A stretch of 64,000 bases of DNA from assembly GCA_947387485.1 (NCBI GenBank), contig CANDNT010000002.1, positions 248,001-312,000 on the forward strand, given 5' to 3'. The stretch is from Aquimarina rhabdastrellae (GTDB lineage Bacteria; Bacteroidota; Bacteroidia; Flavobacteriales; Flavobacteriaceae). A model generated the notes under the pieces. It was not told the origin of the DNA. It saw nothing but the letters and a program-made list of their open reading frames with translations, and did not search any database. This document shows, piece by piece, positions 9,380 to 16,777 of this stretch. The translations under genes were made by a program, and so were the position numbers. The stretch's first letter is position 1, and every line of letters starts with the position of its first letter.

Positions 9380-12121
9380 ATGAGAAGAAGAAAATTACTT
9401 ATCCCCCTTTCCGTACTGTCTCTTCTAGCAGTCGGTACTTACTATTTCGATAGTAATACACAAACTCAAGATGTAGCTGTAAAAAAAATAGCTACAAAAC
9501 AAGAGAAAAAAAAGAAAAAAAAGAAAACTTTAGAAGATCGCAGATTACATGTAGAAGAAAGACTGAAATATGAGTTTGAACTCCAAAAAGATCCAATTTC
9601 TGGCGTAATTCCTAAAGCTGAAGTAGAAAAAGAGCTATTAATGGCTAAAAATTTAAAAGAATCTCAAAAAAATAGCTCTACTAATGCTAGTAATAATGAT
9701 TATATTTCTAGAGGACCTTCTAACTTAGGAGGAAGAACAAGATCAGTTGTTATTGATAAATCTGATGCTACTGGAAATACAATGATATCTGGTGGTGTTA
9801 GTAGTGGTGTTTTTAGAACTACTGATGGTGGTGCTAAATGGACTAAAGTTTCTTCTAATCAAGAAATTCACAATGTAACAACAATAGTTCAAGATCCAAG
9901 AGCAGGATCTGAAAATATTTGGTATTATGGAACTGGTGAATTCGCTGGAAATAGTGCAGGAGCTAGTGGAGCTTCATATAATGGTCAAGGTATATGGCAA
10001 TCTACAGATAATGGTTTAACATGGACTCAAATGCCTACTACTGCATCACAACAAGAAGCAGGTAATGATTCTGTTTTTGATTTTGTTCACAAATTAGTAG
10101 TTCATCCCATTTCTGGTGAACTTATAGCAGCTACTTTTGGTGGTGTTTATAGATTTAATGGTACAAGTTGGATTCAAGAATTTGACCTTACTAGTAGTAC
10201 GCAATTTTCAGATGTAGCTATTACAAGTACAGGTATAACCTATGTATCAATTTCAGCTCGTGCAAATGCTTCTTTAGAAGGTGTATGGAGGTCTGATAAT
10301 CCTAATGGCCCTAGTTCTTGGACTAGAATAGGTTCTAATACTTCTCCTGGTTTTGGAGCTATTAGTAGAAACGTAATTGCTATAGCACCTTCTAATGAAA
10401 ATATAGTATATTCTTTTATGCATACAGCTAATGATCCTAGTCAAGCTGTTCAAGTAATTCAAGCAGGGCTATGGCAATGGAATGATGCTACAGATACTTG
10501 GACCAATTATTCTAGTAAAATGCCAGATGAAGCAGGTGGAAACTTATCTGGTAATGATCCTATATCTGTTCAAGGTGGTTATGATATGATTGTTTCTGTT
10601 AAACCTGATAATGAAAATTTTGTTGTTATAGGTGGTACAAATGTTTATAAAATAGAGGATATAACCACAGATCCTATGTTTACTCGTATAGGTGGTTATA
10701 TAAATAATAGTTCTTATGGGTTATATAATCGTGGTGGTGGAGATGATCACCATCCTGATATTCATGCATTAGTTTTTGATCCTAATAATCCTAATAGACT
10801 TTTTAGTGGTACCGATGGAGGTGTTCATAGAACAGATGATGTAGATGCAGGTACTGTAGCCTGGACTAGTTTAAATAATGATTATCAAACATATCAATTT
10901 TATCATGTAGCTATTGACCCTCAAGCAGGATCAGATACTGTTATTGGGGGAGCTCAAGATAATGGTACTGTCGCTGGTGGTACAAACTTTGGACGACCTG
11001 ATTTAACTTCAATGAGTAGTGTAGGAGGTGGTGATGGTGTTGCTGTTGCTATTTCTAGAGATAATAGTTGTATACCTTTCTTTTTTGGTTCACAATTTGG
11101 AAGAATTCGTAGAGATTGTCCTAATGGACAAATAATAACTCCAGCTGGTTCTTCAAGTGAGTTTGTTACTTACTTCTATCTAGATCCTAGTAATAATAAT
11201 GCTCTTTATTATGCTGGTAGAGGTAATTTAATATATACTACAGATGCTAGTAATGTAACATCTAATTCATGGTTAGATATAGGAGCTTTAGCTAATAACG
11301 AGCTTATATCAACTATGGCAACTTCGTGGGGAGATTATGATACATCAACAAGTTACTTATTAATAGGAGGAAATCGAGGTAACTTATTTAGATTAGATGA
11401 TCCTCAAAACAAATTTAATATTTCTAATGCTGTAAATATTACTCCTTCTGGTGCTACAAATGGTGCTAATGTAAGTGGTATAGCTGTTCATCCTAATAAC
11501 CGTGATATTGTTATGGTTACGTATTCTAGTTATGGAAGTTCTGTAAGAAATATTTTTGTTACAACAAATGCTACAAGTGCTAATCCAACTTGGACTGAAG
11601 TTGAAAGAAACTTAGCTTCATTCTCAATAAGAGCCGCAGCTATTACAGAAGTTAATGGTGAAACTCGTTATTTTGTTGGTACAGCGAGAGGATTATATAG
11701 TTCTATAGATCCAACATCTAATGATTGGGTTATTGAATCACCAGATCAAATTGGTTTTGCTGTTGCTAGATCTCTAGCTTATAGACCAGCAGATAATCAA
11801 TTATTAATTGGTACTCACGGTAATGGAATGTATATGGCTACAGTTAGACCTCTATCTGTAGACGAATTTGATGCTGCTTCTGATAATGCTATAACTATGT
11901 ATCCTAATCCAACTTCATCAGAATTAAATATTTCTTTAGAATCATCTTTTGTTGAAGGAGATTTAGACTACTCAGTAGTAGACTTAACTGGTAAAGTTGT
12001 TAAACGTGGAACTTTATCTAGTGATAAGAAAGTTAATGTTCAAGATTTAACTAATGGTGTTTATTTCTTACAATTAGCTTCTTCTAATAGAACTAAAACA
12101 TCTAAGTTTATCAAAATATAA
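9380..12121 (+). CDS. T9SS-exported BNR/sortilin-like repeat protein
   Basis: A 913-residue cell-surface or secreted protein. The N-terminus has a membrane segment (LLIPLSVLSLLAVGTYYF) followed by an unusual lysine block (about 40-50). The body from about residue 110 is built of BNR/sortilin-type beta-propeller blades, with repeated hallmarks such as TTDGGAKWTKV, STDNGLTWTQM and RTDDVDAGTVAWTSL. The last about 75 residues (ITMYPNPTSSELNIS to the terminal Lys-Ile) are a type A T9SS C-terminal sorting domain, so the product is carried across the outer membrane by the type IX system. Propellers of this kind occur in glycosidases and binding proteins; no catalytic residues could be identified. 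Confidence 0.82.
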   Translation: MRRRKLLIPLSVLSLLAVGTYYFDSNTQTQDVAVKKIATKQEKKKKKKKTLEDRRLHVEERLKYEFELQKDPISGVIPKAEVEKELLMAKNLKESQKNSSTNASNNDYISRGPSNLGGRTRSVVIDKSDATGNTMISGGVSSGVFRTTDGGAKWTKVSSNQEIHNVTTIVQDPRAGSENIWYYGTGEFAGNSAGASGASYNGQGIWQSTDNGLTWTQMPTTASQQEAGNDSVFDFVHKLVVHPISGELIAATFGGVYRFNGTSWIQEFDLTSSTQFSDVAITSTGITYVSISARANASLEGVWRSDNPNGPSSWTRIGSNTSPGFGAISRNVIAIAPSNENIVYSFMHTANDPSQAVQVIQAGLWQWNDATDTWTNYSSKMPDEAGGNLSGNDPISVQGGYDMIVSVKPDNENFVVIGGTNVYKIEDITTDPMFTRIGGYINNSSYGLYNRGGGDDHHPDIHALVFDPNNPNRLFSGTDGGVHRTDDVDAGTVAWTSLNNDYQTYQFYHVAIDPQAGSDTVIGGAQDNGTVAGGTNFGRPDLTSMSSVGGGDGVAVAISRDNSCIPFFFGSQFGRIRRDCPNGQIITPAGSSSEFVTYFYLDPSNNNALYYAGRGNLIYTTDASNVTSNSWLDIGALANNELISTMATSWGDYDTSTSYLLIGGNRGNLFRLDDPQNKFNISNAVNITPSGATNGANVSGIAVHPNNRDIVMVTYSSYGSSVRNIFVTTNATSANPTWTEVERNLASFSIRAAAITEVNGETRYFVGTARGLYSSIDPTSNDWVIESPDQIGFAVARSLAYRPADNQLLIGTHGNGMYMATVRPLSVDEFDAASDNAITMYPNPTSSELNISLESSFVEGDLDYSVVDLTGKVVKRGTLSSDKKVNVQDLTNGVYFLQLASSNRTKTSKFIKI

Positions 12122-12141
12122 TTTCTCATTTTCATGAGATC

Positions 12142-12175
12142 AAAAACCGATTATGATACATAATCGGTTTTTTTT
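12142..12175 (+). terminator. intrinsic terminator after the BNR protein gene
   Basis: A 12-bp perfect stem (12142-12153 with 12161-12172) around a 7-nt loop ends in a run of T. Confidence 0.85.
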
Positions 12176-12224
12176 ATGCTTAAAATTCATTCTTCTACAT
12201 TTCATATTACTACTTTTACCTATT

Positions 12225-12608
12225 ATGAATGAAAGATTAGGCAAAGAAGAAAAATTAAAAAGTAAAAAGTTAATTGATTCCTTATTTTCTGAAGGAAAAT
12301 CAACAGCAAAATATCCTATACGATTAGTATATAGAGAACTCGACCAAGAATCATCTTTTCCTATACAAATCGCTGTTTCTGTAAGTAAACGAAACTTTAA
12401 AAAAGCCGTTGATCGCAACCATATTAAAAGATTTTTAAGAGAAGCCTACAGAAAAAATAAGTATCTTGTACAAGATGCTACCGACCGTAAATTTATTTTT
12501 ATGTTTTTATATGTGGGGAAAGATTTAAAAGATTTTACAACCATAAACATAAAGATGAAAAAACTCATCGAAAAATTTATTGAACAAGAAATCAAACCCT
12601 TATCATGA
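12225..12608 (+). CDS. rnpA: ribonuclease P protein component
   Basis: A 127-residue basic protein that binds the RNase P RNA and aids 5' maturation of tRNA precursors. The start is the ATG at 12225 (MNERLGKEEKLKSKKLIDSLF), matching the usual family N-terminus; the longer frame beginning at 12153 would start inside the preceding terminator. The family signature region is present as KKAVDRNHIKRFLREAYR (about residues 59-76), containing the RNR-type RNA-binding arginines in the variant form RNHIKR. The gene ends 4 nt into the next one (ATGA overlap), so it is translationally coupled to the S41 protease. No rpmH lies upstream, which is common in this group. Confidence 0.92.
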   Translation: MNERLGKEEKLKSKKLIDSLFSEGKSTAKYPIRLVYRELDQESSFPIQIAVSVSKRNFKKAVDRNHIKRFLREAYRKNKYLVQDATDRKFIFMFLYVGKDLKDFTTINIKMKKLIEKFIEQEIKPLS

Positions 12609-14242
12609 TAAAGAAAAGATTATCTCTGTTAACAGTAGTTGTAGTTCTTTTTTTAACTACTGCTAGTTTTACTATCAAATCTGATTTTTTTGAAATAGCA
12701 AAGCAAATAGAAATTTTCACTACATTATTTAAAGAATTAAACATGAATTATGTAGATGAAACCAATCCTGCAGAACTTATGGATACTGCAATCAAATCTA
12801 TGCTTGATGACCTTGATCCATATACAAAATATTGGAATGAACAGGATGTAGAAGCTGCTAGAATACGCAATTCTGGTGAATATACAGGTATTGGAGCTAT
12901 TGTAAAAACAATCAAAGATAAAATCATAATTATAGAACCTTACAAAGGTTATCCTGCAGATAAAGCCGGATTAAAAGCAGGAGATGAAATTATTAAAATT
13001 GGAGATATCAACGTAATTGATTTTAAAGATGACGCTGGTGAACTTCTAAAAGGAGCTCCAAATTCAAAAATAGATATCATTTATAAACGTCAAGGTAAAC
13101 AACATAATACTACCATTACTAGAGAAGAAATTGAAGTCAAAGCTGTTCCATTTTTTACCTTATTAGACGACAATACAGGTTATATTATATTAAATAAGTT
13201 TAATCAGAAAGCCTCTTCTGAAACTATAAGTGCTTTACAAGATTTAAAAAGTAAAGGTGCTACTAAAATAATATTAGATTTAAGAGGTAATCCAGGTGGT
13301 TTACTTAGTGAAGCCATTAATGTCACTAATATCTTTGTTCCTAAAGGACAATTAATAACTACTACAAAATCTGTTATTAAAAAATATAATAAAGAATATT
13401 ATACAAAAAAACCTGCTATTGATCTTGATATCCCTTTAGTAGTACTTGTTAATGGTAGAAGTGCTTCTGCTAGTGAAATTGTTTCAGGAAGTATTCAAGA
13501 TCTTGATAGAGGTGTAGTAATAGGTGCTAGAAGTTTTGGGAAAGGATTAGTTCAAAGACCAAAAAACTTAACTTATGGTACACAATTAAAAATAACTATA
13601 TCAAGATATTATACACCTAGTGGGCGTTGTATACAATCTCTAGATTACTGGAATAGAGATGAAAACAATAATGCAACTCGTACTCAATCTCAAGATTACA
13701 AAGCTTTTAAAACAAAAAATGGACGTACTGTCTATGATGGAGGAGGAATTCAACCAGATATTGAGTTAGCCTCTTCAAAATATAGTGGTATTACTACAGC
13801 TTTGCTTAAAGCAGATGCTATTTTTGATTATGCTACTGCTTATTATTATAAACATTCTTTAAAAGATCCTTTACAATTCAAATTCACCTCTAATGATTTT
13901 AATGATTTTAAAGCTTATTTAAAGGCTCAAAACTTTGAATATAATACAAAGACCGATAAAGCATTAAAAAAGACATTAGAAGCAGCAAAAGAGGAGAAAT
14001 TTGATGTCATTATTCAAAATCAATACAATACATTGTTAACAGCTATAGATAAAGCAAAAGATGAAGCTTTAAATGATAGTAAAAGTGAAATCCAAAGTTT
14101 ATTAACAGATGAGATCATAAAACGCTATTTTTATAGAGAAGGTTTGTATCAATATTATATTAAAAATAATCCAGAAATAGCTAAAGCTCAAGAGGTTCTT
14201 AATGATACTAAACAATACCAAAAGATATTAACAACTCCATAA
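12605..14242 (+). CDS. carboxy-terminal processing protease (S41 family)
   Basis: A 545-residue periplasmic Ser-Lys protease of the CtpA/Tsp family, which trims proteins from their C-terminus. In order: signal peptide (1 to about 22), a helical N-terminal domain, a PDZ domain (about 95-175, GIGAIVKT to GLKAGDEI) that recognises substrate tails, and the S41 core with NGRSASASEIV and FGKGLVQ. By spacing with the E. coli enzyme, the dyad is about Ser288 and Lys313. A C-terminal helical extension (about 430-545) completes it. The ATG overlaps the rnpA stop by 4 nt. Confidence 0.9.
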   Translation: MIKKRLSLLTVVVVLFLTTASFTIKSDFFEIAKQIEIFTTLFKELNMNYVDETNPAELMDTAIKSMLDDLDPYTKYWNEQDVEAARIRNSGEYTGIGAIVKTIKDKIIIIEPYKGYPADKAGLKAGDEIIKIGDINVIDFKDDAGELLKGAPNSKIDIIYKRQGKQHNTTITREEIEVKAVPFFTLLDDNTGYIILNKFNQKASSETISALQDLKSKGATKIILDLRGNPGGLLSEAINVTNIFVPKGQLITTTKSVIKKYNKEYYTKKPAIDLDIPLVVLVNGRSASASEIVSGSIQDLDRGVVIGARSFGKGLVQRPKNLTYGTQLKITISRYYTPSGRCIQSLDYWNRDENNNATRTQSQDYKAFKTKNGRTVYDGGGIQPDIELASSKYSGITTALLKADAIFDYATAYYYKHSLKDPLQFKFTSNDFNDFKAYLKAQNFEYNTKTDKALKKTLEAAKEEKFDVIIQNQYNTLLTAIDKAKDEALNDSKSEIQSLLTDEIIKRYFYREGLYQYYIKNNPEIAKAQEVLNDTKQYQKILTTP

Positions 14243-14256
14243 TAAAATAAAGTAAG

Positions 14257-14290
14257 AAAGCCGATTTTAATTAAAAATCGGCTTTTTTTA
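14257..14290 (+). terminator. terminator between the S41 protease and the convergent GNAT gene
   Basis: A 12-bp stem (aaagccgatttt, 14257-14268, with 14274-14285) is followed by T residues. It lies between convergent genes and could serve both strands. Confidence 0.8.
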
Positions 14291-14318
14291 TACTATTATC
14301 AACTTATTAACACTATTG

Positions 14319-14768
14319 TTAATTACTATCTCTAATCATACCAATATGTGGTATACCATCTTCTAAGTATTCTTCCCCCTTCATAATGAAACCATGTGAT
14401 TCATAGAATTTTTTAAGGTATAACTGTGCTGATATCTTGATTTTACCTTTATTAAACCACTTATCAACAGCTTTAATGCTTGCTTTAATTAAATCATGTC
14501 CATATCCATGTTGTCGTTCTTCTTTATCAACAACTACACGCCCAATACTTGGTAAATCAAAATAATCACCACTATTAAATATTCTAGAATAAGCTATAAC
14601 CTTTCCATTCTTTCTCCCTATTATATGTAAAGCATTATTATCTTTACCATCAATATCCTGATATACACAATCTTGCTCCACTACAAAAACTTCTGCTCGT
14701 AATCTCAGTATATCATATAATTCAATACTATTAATATCTTCAAATTTTTTTACTTCAAATTGTATCAT
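14319..14768 (-). CDS. GNAT-family N-acetyltransferase, ElaA-like
   Basis: A 149-residue acetyl-CoA-dependent acyltransferase. The order of motifs fits the ElaA subgroup: LYDILRLRAEVFVVEQ (residues about 17-32), YQDIDGKDN, RIFNSGDYFDLPSIGRVVV, then the acetyl-CoA pyrophosphate loop RQHGYGHDLI (about 92-101) and FYESHGF near 126. It is predicted to be cytoplasmic; the acceptor substrate of ElaA-type enzymes is not settled. It is transcribed away from rpiB with a terminator between them, so it is probably its own unit. Confidence 0.85.
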   Translation of the reverse strand: MIQFEVKKFEDINSIELYDILRLRAEVFVVEQDCVYQDIDGKDNNALHIIGRKNGKVIAYSRIFNSGDYFDLPSIGRVVVDKEERQHGYGHDLIKASIKAVDKWFNKGKIKISAQLYLKKFYESHGFIMKGEEYLEDGIPHIGMIRDSN

Positions 14769-14903
14769 TCCTTTCTAAATATCATTAAGCGAATTATCAA
14801 ACCGCTACTATAGAAGCAAATATGTGCAATCTATTTTAACTTCTACACACTTATTAACATTATTAACACCATTGTATTATGTCTTACTCAATCATTAATA
14901 AAC

Positions 14904-14950
14904 AAAAAAGCTAAGATATTTGATTGTAAAACAAACATCTTAGCTTTTTT
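14904..14950 (-). terminator. terminator after rpiB
   Basis: A long stem (14904-14922 with 14932-14950, one mismatch) is flanked by A and T runs so it can act in both orientations. It lies directly downstream of the minus-strand rpiB. Confidence 0.8.
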
Positions 14951-15001
14951 ATCCTATAATTAACAGTATATACAACTATATTTCAATAGTTTATATAGTT
15001 A

Positions 15002-15433
15002 TTAACACATTGTTATTTTTTTGACTCTATTTAAATGGCGTCCTCCTTCAAATTCTGTATTTAAAAATGTTTTAACCATTTCTATAGCTTGAGGTAATGA
15101 AGTAAAACGTGCAGGAATACTTAATATATTAGCATCATTATGTTGTCTTGTTAAAGATACTATTTCCTTGGTCCAACATAGTCCTGCTCTTACATTTTTA
15201 TACTTATTAGCAGTCATAGAAACACCGTTTCCACTACCACAAATCAAAATTCCATAATCAACTGTATTAGTATCAACATCTTTTGCAACTGGATGTACAA
15301 AATCTGGATAATCTACACTATCAGTATGATCAGTTCCGTAGTTATTAACATCTATCCCTTCAGATTTTAAAAATTCAACAATCGCAAGCTTATAAGCTGT
15401 GCCTGCGTGATCATTTCCTATGGCAATTTTCAT
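15002..15433 (-). CDS. rpiB: ribose-5-phosphate isomerase B
   Basis: A 143-residue RpiB, which interconverts ribose 5-phosphate and ribulose 5-phosphate in the pentose phosphate pathway. The N-terminal IGNDHAGTAYK carries the phosphate-binding Asp-His pair. The catalytic Cys is C65 in LICGSGNGVSM, at the usual position, followed by the conserved ANK and the HNDANILSIPAR segment. The end (FEGGRHLNRVKKI) is the family C-terminus with the phosphate-contacting Arg-His. Length is normal. A -7 box lies about 75 nt upstream, leaving a leader with a small hairpin. Confidence 0.93.
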   Translation of the reverse strand: MKIAIGNDHAGTAYKLAIVEFLKSEGIDVNNYGTDHTDSVDYPDFVHPVAKDVDTNTVDYGILICGSGNGVSMTANKYKNVRAGLCWTKEIVSLTRQHNDANILSIPARFTSLPQAIEMVKTFLNTEFEGGRHLNRVKKITMC

Positions 15434-15450
15434 TTAATTAATGGATTTTA

Positions 15451-15468
15451 AGAGTGTATCAACATACA
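15451..15468 (-). other. small hairpin in the rpiB leader
   Basis: A 7-bp inverted repeat AGTGTAT / ATACACT with a 4-nt loop lies between the rpiB start and its -7 box. It could affect the mRNA leader; no riboswitch class is recognised. Confidence 0.35.
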
Positions 15469-15505
15469 CTTATATAAACTTTTAAAATTATCTCTACGAT
15501 ATACA

Positions 15506-15513
15506 CAAAGATA
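15506..15513 (-). promoter_or_regulatory. -7 promoter box for rpiB
   Basis: TATCTTTG on the minus strand is an exact match to TAnnTTTG, about 72 nt upstream of the rpiB start. Confidence 0.5.
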
Positions 15514-15606
15514 CTTCAATCTAGAAATAACTAAAGATCAAAACATCAATATTTTAGCAATATCACAATTATTGTTCATAACTCCCTAACTCATGTTAAT
15601 ATCCAT

Positions 15607-15615
15607 TGTGAATAA
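15607..15615 (-). promoter_or_regulatory. canonical DnaA box
   Basis: TTATTCACA on the minus strand is a perfect match to TTATnCACA, inside the candidate origin stretch. Confidence 0.45.
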
Positions 15616-16077
15616 TTTGTAGTTAAAATCGAACAAAAAAATTTGCATTTTATATACAGAATTCGAATAGCGTAATTTTTTTCATAAAACCTATTTAGTT
15701 ATTCTTTTTTTCTTGGAGACTTTTTAAACATAGTTTTACAGTTATCAACTATGCTTTTCAAAAAAAAGAATTAAAAATAACTCGTGAACTCTCATTGTTA
15801 ACAACTGTTAATAACTGTTGATTATTTTTTAATATCCCTATAAAATCAGCTATTTAGTATCAAATATCGTTGTTAATTACGTGGGGATAACACAAGCTAA
15901 CTTCAAAAACAAATAAAATTCAAAAAAGTTATTCCACTTATTAACACACTATAATAATCACTATTTAATTTTTTAAAAAAAGAAAAAGAAAGAATATTAA
16001 TAGTTATATATGTTAATAAGAAGAATTAAAAAGAAATTTTGAATAAGAGAAGATTTGAATTGAACTTTTGTTTTGAG

Positions 16078-16317
16078 TCAGACTATTCTGAGGTGAGGAT
16101 TGTTTTTGAATTCTTCGAGGATTTGCTTTGCGCGTTTTTCGTCGGCCGGGTGGACTCTTAGGTTGATGCCTCCTATAGCTTGAGAATAGAATGGAAATAC
16201 ACCTATCATGGTTTCATTTTCGAAAAAATAAGTGATTTTTGCTTGTTCCAAAAGAAGCTTTATAACGGTGTATTCGTGTGAATATGTGAAAGTTGCTATG
16301 ATTACAGAATCCTTCAT
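16078..16317 (-). CDS. DUF2007 domain protein (putative signal-transducing protein)
   Basis: A 79-residue cytoplasmic protein. The layout fits DUF2007: an opening strand (VIIATFTYSHEYTVIKLLLEQAKI), the FFENETM segment, IGGINLRVHPADEKRAKQILEEF and a short tail. These proteins have a ferredoxin-like PII-related fold and no established function. The single domain fills the whole protein. Codon use and base composition look slightly richer in G and C than the flanking DNA, as expected for a coding island in an AT-rich stretch. Confidence 0.8.
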   Translation of the reverse strand: MKDSVIIATFTYSHEYTVIKLLLEQAKITYFFENETMIGVFPFYSQAIGGINLRVHPADEKRAKQILEEFKNNPHLRIV

Positions 16318-16373
16318 CTAAGTTTTTATATAAAAAATTGTTGTTTTATAAAGATAAGGAATCGTAATAAATT

Positions 16374-16538
16374 CTAATTGTTAATATCTTTAGAATCTGT
16401 TTGGGGAGAAACAGGAGTATAGACTTCGTCCATTTGATTTATGCTATTGTCTATATATACTGATAAAGAATATATTCCTAATATAAAAATTAGTATAAAA
16501 AGGAATATGATTTTATGTATTCTTTTAAGTTTTAGCAT
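16374..16538 (-). CDS. small single-pass membrane protein, 54 aa
   Basis: An unrecognised small frame on the minus strand. The start is the ATG complementary to 16536-16538 and the stop is TAG. The product has a basic N-terminus (MLKLKRIHK), one strongly hydrophobic helix of about 20 residues (IIFLFILIFILGIYSLSVYI), then an acidic polar tail ending in SKDINN. This layout, positive-inside with a short outer tail, is typical of a real small inner-membrane protein rather than random sequence. It lies between the DUF2007 gene and rnr. No function can be given. It could also be a chance frame. Confidence 0.5.
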   Translation of the reverse strand: MLKLKRIHKIIFLFILIFILGIYSLSVYIDNSINQMDEVYTPVSPQTDSKDINN

Positions 16539-16777
16539 AATAAATAAACACAAATAGTATTGTGATTTGAGTTTTATAATGTTAAAATTAAGAAAATATT
16601 AAGAAATAACGATAATGTTATATCTTTAAAATGTATAATTGATACAGCTTATTATCAGTAAATTAAAATGTAATCCATTAAAAATGCAGTTAATGGATTA
16701 ACAAAAGTTTAATCTTAATATTATAAATGTTGGTAGATTAAACGTAATTTTATAACGTATTATTTTAAGAGAGATTA

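Larger units (their letters stand above)
14851..16019. other. oriC: candidate replication origin region (DnaA-box-like cluster)
   Basis: This interval brackets rpiB and a 640-nt AT-rich non-coding stretch. It holds exact TTATTAACA 9-mers at 14851, 14860 (tandem), 14999, 15938 and, on the minus strand, 15806 and 16011, with one more just outside at 14304. It also holds a canonical DnaA box TTATTCACA (minus, 15607-15615), a one-mismatch TTATCCCCA (minus, 15882-15890), TTATCAACT at 15742 and TTATTCCAC at 15929 abutting TTATTAACA at 15938. The DnaA box consensus TTATnCACA is established; reading TTATTAACA as a Bacteroidetes variant is inference. dnaA is not in the window. A parS cluster lies about 15 kb away. 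Confidence 0.4.
15434..16077. other. 644-nt non-coding stretch between rpiB and the DUF2007 gene
   Basis: No open frame of note on either strand. It is very AT-rich, with the rpiB promoter at its left end and a dense set of TTATnnACA-like 9-mers throughout, plus a purine-rich tract (15975-16040). See the candidate origin entry. Confidence 0.6.

Noticed and set aside
12153..12224. Longer rnpA start with a hydrophobic N-terminus
   Set aside because: It begins within the stem of the preceding terminator and adds a segment not found in RnpA.
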